Shown: positions 32,273 through 33,930 of the stretch, one piece after another
How the letters are laid out: each line of letters opens with the position of its first letter
Numbering within the stretch: the first letter of the stretch is position 1
Assembly: GCA_024227975.1 (NCBI GenBank)
Contig: JAAETV010000252.1
Location: 1 to 33,930 of the forward strand
Length of the DNA: 33,930 nt
From: Actinomycetes bacterium
GTDB lineage: Bacteria; Actinomycetota; Acidimicrobiia; Acidimicrobiales; SZUA-35
Reading direction: 5' to 3'
Translations under genes and position numbers: made by a program
Notes under the pieces: generated by a model
What the model saw: the letters and a program-made list of their open reading frames with translations, nothing else
The model's database searches: none
What the model was told of the DNA's origin: nothing

Positions 32273-33466
32273 ATGGAAACCGGTGCGGTGCTGACGGCAA
32301 CCGAAGTCGAAGGAGTTGCCTCCGCCGCCGACTGGAGCCTTTGGGTTCGCCGGGGACGGGCCCCGAAGCCCGAGCTGAAGACGCCGTTCGCCGACTCATG
32401 GACCGAAGACATCGAGCAGCTGGCCTCACTTGGTATCAGCGCCCTCCAGATAACCCTGGAATGGGCTGCCCTGGAGCCGCGACCAGGAGAGCACGATGAG
32501 ATCGCCATCGAGTTCCGACGCCAGCTGATCCAGGAGGCCAAGGCCAACGGGCTCCAGGTCTGGGCTTGCCTGGTCGATGGGACCCTGCCCGGCTGGTTCG
32601 CCGACGATGCCGGTGGTTTCATCGACGACCAAGCTCGATCGCTGATCTGGCCCCGCCATATCGATTGGATCGGTGAGCATTATGGGGACCTGGTCGACGG
32701 ATGGGTCCCCCAACGGGAACCGATCACCTGGGCCTTGCGTCGCTATCTGCTCGCCACCGCCCCTCCCGGGCGCTCTGATCCAGTGGTGGCGGCCAAAGCG
32801 GTCCAGGCCGCGGTGCTGGCCGATGGCGAGGCATGGCGCCTCCTCAAAGGCACGGCCCCCGTTGCCATGTATCAGACCGGGCGGACGATCCGCCCCCGCA
32901 ACGACGACATCAAGGCAAAGCCCCGCGCCGCCGACCTTGAACGGCTCTTGTGGCACCCCTGGATGCGTGCTCTCGGCCAGGGCCAGCTACTGGTCGGCGA
33001 CTTGCCCCCTCGTACCGTCGATCACCTACGAGGTGCTTTCGATCGGTTGATCGTCGAGCTCAGACCAGCCATCGAGGTTGACGGGACCGGTCATTGGCAT
33101 CCCTATCCGGCTGATAGGGCCCAAGGCCCGACGGGCTGGGTGGCGTGGCCCGAGTCGATGGCTGAGAACCTGCGACGGGTGGCCGATGAGCTCGAACGTG
33201 AGATTGTGGCCGCCGGCAACCTGGCCGACGTGAACGACGACGGGCGGGCCCGACCCGACCATCTGCAGGCCACCCTCGACCTCACGGCCGAAGCGACCGC
33301 AGACACGACCGTGATCGGCTGGTGGCAGTCAAGCCCCATCGACGGCTACCACTGGGAACGGGGCTCCTCGATCAACCCAGGCATCATCAGACAAGACCGA
33401 ACAGAAGCTGACGCGGCCAAGACCCTACGAGCCTTCAACCCAAGAGCCAGCGACCAGAAGCCGTAA
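32273..33466 (+). CDS. Glycoside hydrolase family 1-like protein, nucleophile apparently lost
   Basis: A 397-residue TIM-barrel protein related to beta-glucosidases. DWSLW at the N-terminus, SWTEDIEQLASLGISALQITLEWAALEP and the C-terminal GYHWERG fit GH1. The acid/base region reads WVPQREP (Glu149 kept, but Asn of the NEP motif is Arg148). The nucleophile motif TENG is replaced by AAGN (Ala314 at the Glu position), just before the still recognisable NDDGRARPDHLQATL. It is therefore likely inactive as a standard retaining glycosidase, perhaps a binding protein or an enzyme with changed chemistry. ATG 32273 has TAGAGT 8 nt upstream (32259-32264) and no Shine-Dalgarno sequence. It is also shorter than typical GH1 (about 450). 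Confidence 0.8.
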   Translation: METGAVLTATEVEGVASAADWSLWVRRGRAPKPELKTPFADSWTEDIEQLASLGISALQITLEWAALEPRPGEHDEIAIEFRRQLIQEAKANGLQVWACLVDGTLPGWFADDAGGFIDDQARSLIWPRHIDWIGEHYGDLVDGWVPQREPITWALRRYLLATAPPGRSDPVVAAKAVQAAVLADGEAWRLLKGTAPVAMYQTGRTIRPRNDDIKAKPRAADLERLLWHPWMRALGQGQLLVGDLPPRTVDHLRGAFDRLIVELRPAIEVDGTGHWHPYPADRAQGPTGWVAWPESMAENLRRVADELEREIVAAGNLADVNDDGRARPDHLQATLDLTAEATADTTVIGWWQSSPIDGYHWERGSSINPGIIRQDRTEADAAKTLRAFNPRASDQKP

Positions 33467-33667
33467 TAGCCGTAGTAGCCGGGTATCGGAGCGAACGAAC
33501 CCTGGGTGGCCATTGACCGGGCCGGTAGGCGGGCAATGTACCGGCGGGTGAGGCTACCCAGAGTCCGTTCCCTCCACCTCGAAGCGGACCTATCGGCCCT
33601 GCATCCGGGCGTCATTCTCGCCGTGGAACGAGAGGTGTGGCGTCGACGAGCTCGGGGGGAGCTGGGG
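33467..33667. other. Unassigned stretch after the GH1-like gene
   Basis: It begins with a short 9-bp tandem repeat (AGCCGTAAT, AGCCGTAGT) directly over and after the GH1-like stop. Beyond that I see no gene, hairpin or promoter I can support. A plus-strand frame from GTG 33506 to 33841 and a minus-strand frame 33346-33729 cross it, but neither resembles a protein. Confidence 0.4.
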
Positions 33668-33907
33668 TCATTCGACCGTTCGCTGCGTATGACTAATGAC
33701 TTCCTGAGACAGTTGTCGATCAACTTCAATGACTATGCGATGCAGATCAGTGAGGTCACCTATCAGGGTCACCCCACCGAGATCAGGCCCGAGTCGAACC
33801 CTCACAGGGTCGTCGCCCACAGCATCGATAGCCACCATTGAACTCTGGTCCAAGAGCAGCATCTTTCGGGTCATCTTCTGAGCCTGATCGGACGGGGCAA
33901 TATTCAC
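33668..33907 (-). CDS. Small hypothetical protein, doubtful
   Basis: A 79-residue frame with a protein-like composition: alternating strands in MVAIDAVGDDPVRVRLGPD, then GVTLIGDLTDLHRIVIEVDRQL. Codon third positions are less GC-rich than in neighbouring genes. GTG start at 33907 with no clear ribosome binding site; ATG 33874 is an alternative. It competes with a plus-strand frame (33506-33841). Function unknown; the window edge removes upstream context. Confidence 0.35.
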   Translation of the reverse strand: MNIAPSDQAQKMTRKMLLLDQSSMVAIDAVGDDPVRVRLGPDLGGVTLIGDLTDLHRIVIEVDRQLSQEVISHTQRTVE

Positions 33908-33930
33908 CAGGCAGTCTCTGAAACGTTTAC

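Noticed and set aside
32715..32741. GGGAACC-N16-CGTC ECF-promoter-like match
   Set aside because: It is in the middle of the GH1-like coding sequence with no gene start downstream; used only as a caution about motif specificity.
33506..33841. Plus-strand frame of 111 codons
   Set aside because: Arg-rich N-terminus, no ribosome binding site, codon bias lost in the second half, and a competing minus-strand frame looks more protein-like.

Overview
This is a GC-rich bacterial chromosome segment with dense coding on both strands. Two WhiB-family genes, a DivIVA-domain protein, a WRHPSE-type membrane-anchored protease-like protein, a UPF0182 protein and a DUF2342-type metallopeptidase place it in Actinomycetota. 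The mix of families, with many GTG/TTG and apparently leaderless starts, makes me favour a deep-branching class such as Acidimicrobiia, but that is inference. I see no phage, insertion sequence, CRISPR array, rRNA or tRNA. It reads as core chromosome with several unusual protein architectures.

Layout. 1-4.7 kb: a very large SARP/AfsR-type regulator and MsrA. 4.7-11.3 kb: a UPF0182 membrane protein, a GC-rich hairpin array, a DivIVA protein with a phage-head-protein-like (MuF-like) C-terminus, and a PDZ/Lon-type secreted peptidase. 11.4-18.4 kb: small unknowns, a HEAT-repeat protein, MoaE, a membrane-anchored HtrA-like protein lacking the catalytic His, a sugar-nucleotide-epimerase-like protein, a DUF2342 metallopeptidase and an MFS transporter. 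18.4-27.1 kb: a phosphate/polyphosphate island on the minus strand, in transcription order ROK kinase, Ppk1-Nudix fusion, then pstS-pstC-pstA-pstB-phoU, where PhoU carries a PhoB-type DNA-binding domain. 27.1-30.2 kb: a regulatory cluster with two WhiB proteins, a SigE-like ECF sigma factor with a membrane partner, a lipoprotein and TatA. 30.2-33.9 kb: a VWA protein, a GH1-like protein that has lost its nucleophile, and an unresolved tail.

How the genes work together. The pst operon is tightly coupled: pstS/pstC overlap by TTGA, pstC/pstA are 2 bp apart, pstA/pstB overlap by ATGA. It is preceded by a PHO box of two 11-bp direct repeats. No PhoR or PhoB gene is present in the window, while the PhoU of the operon has an OmpR/PhoB winged helix and no receiver domain. 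The simplest reading is a one-protein Pho switch in which PhoU, which normally senses Pst state, binds the PHO box itself. The neighbouring Ppk1-Nudix fusion and ROK kinase tie phosphate uptake to polyphosphate storage and possibly use.

The strongest candidates for something undescribed are the PhoU-winged-helix protein with its PHO box, the DivIVA-MuF-like protein, and the Ppk1-Nudix fusion.
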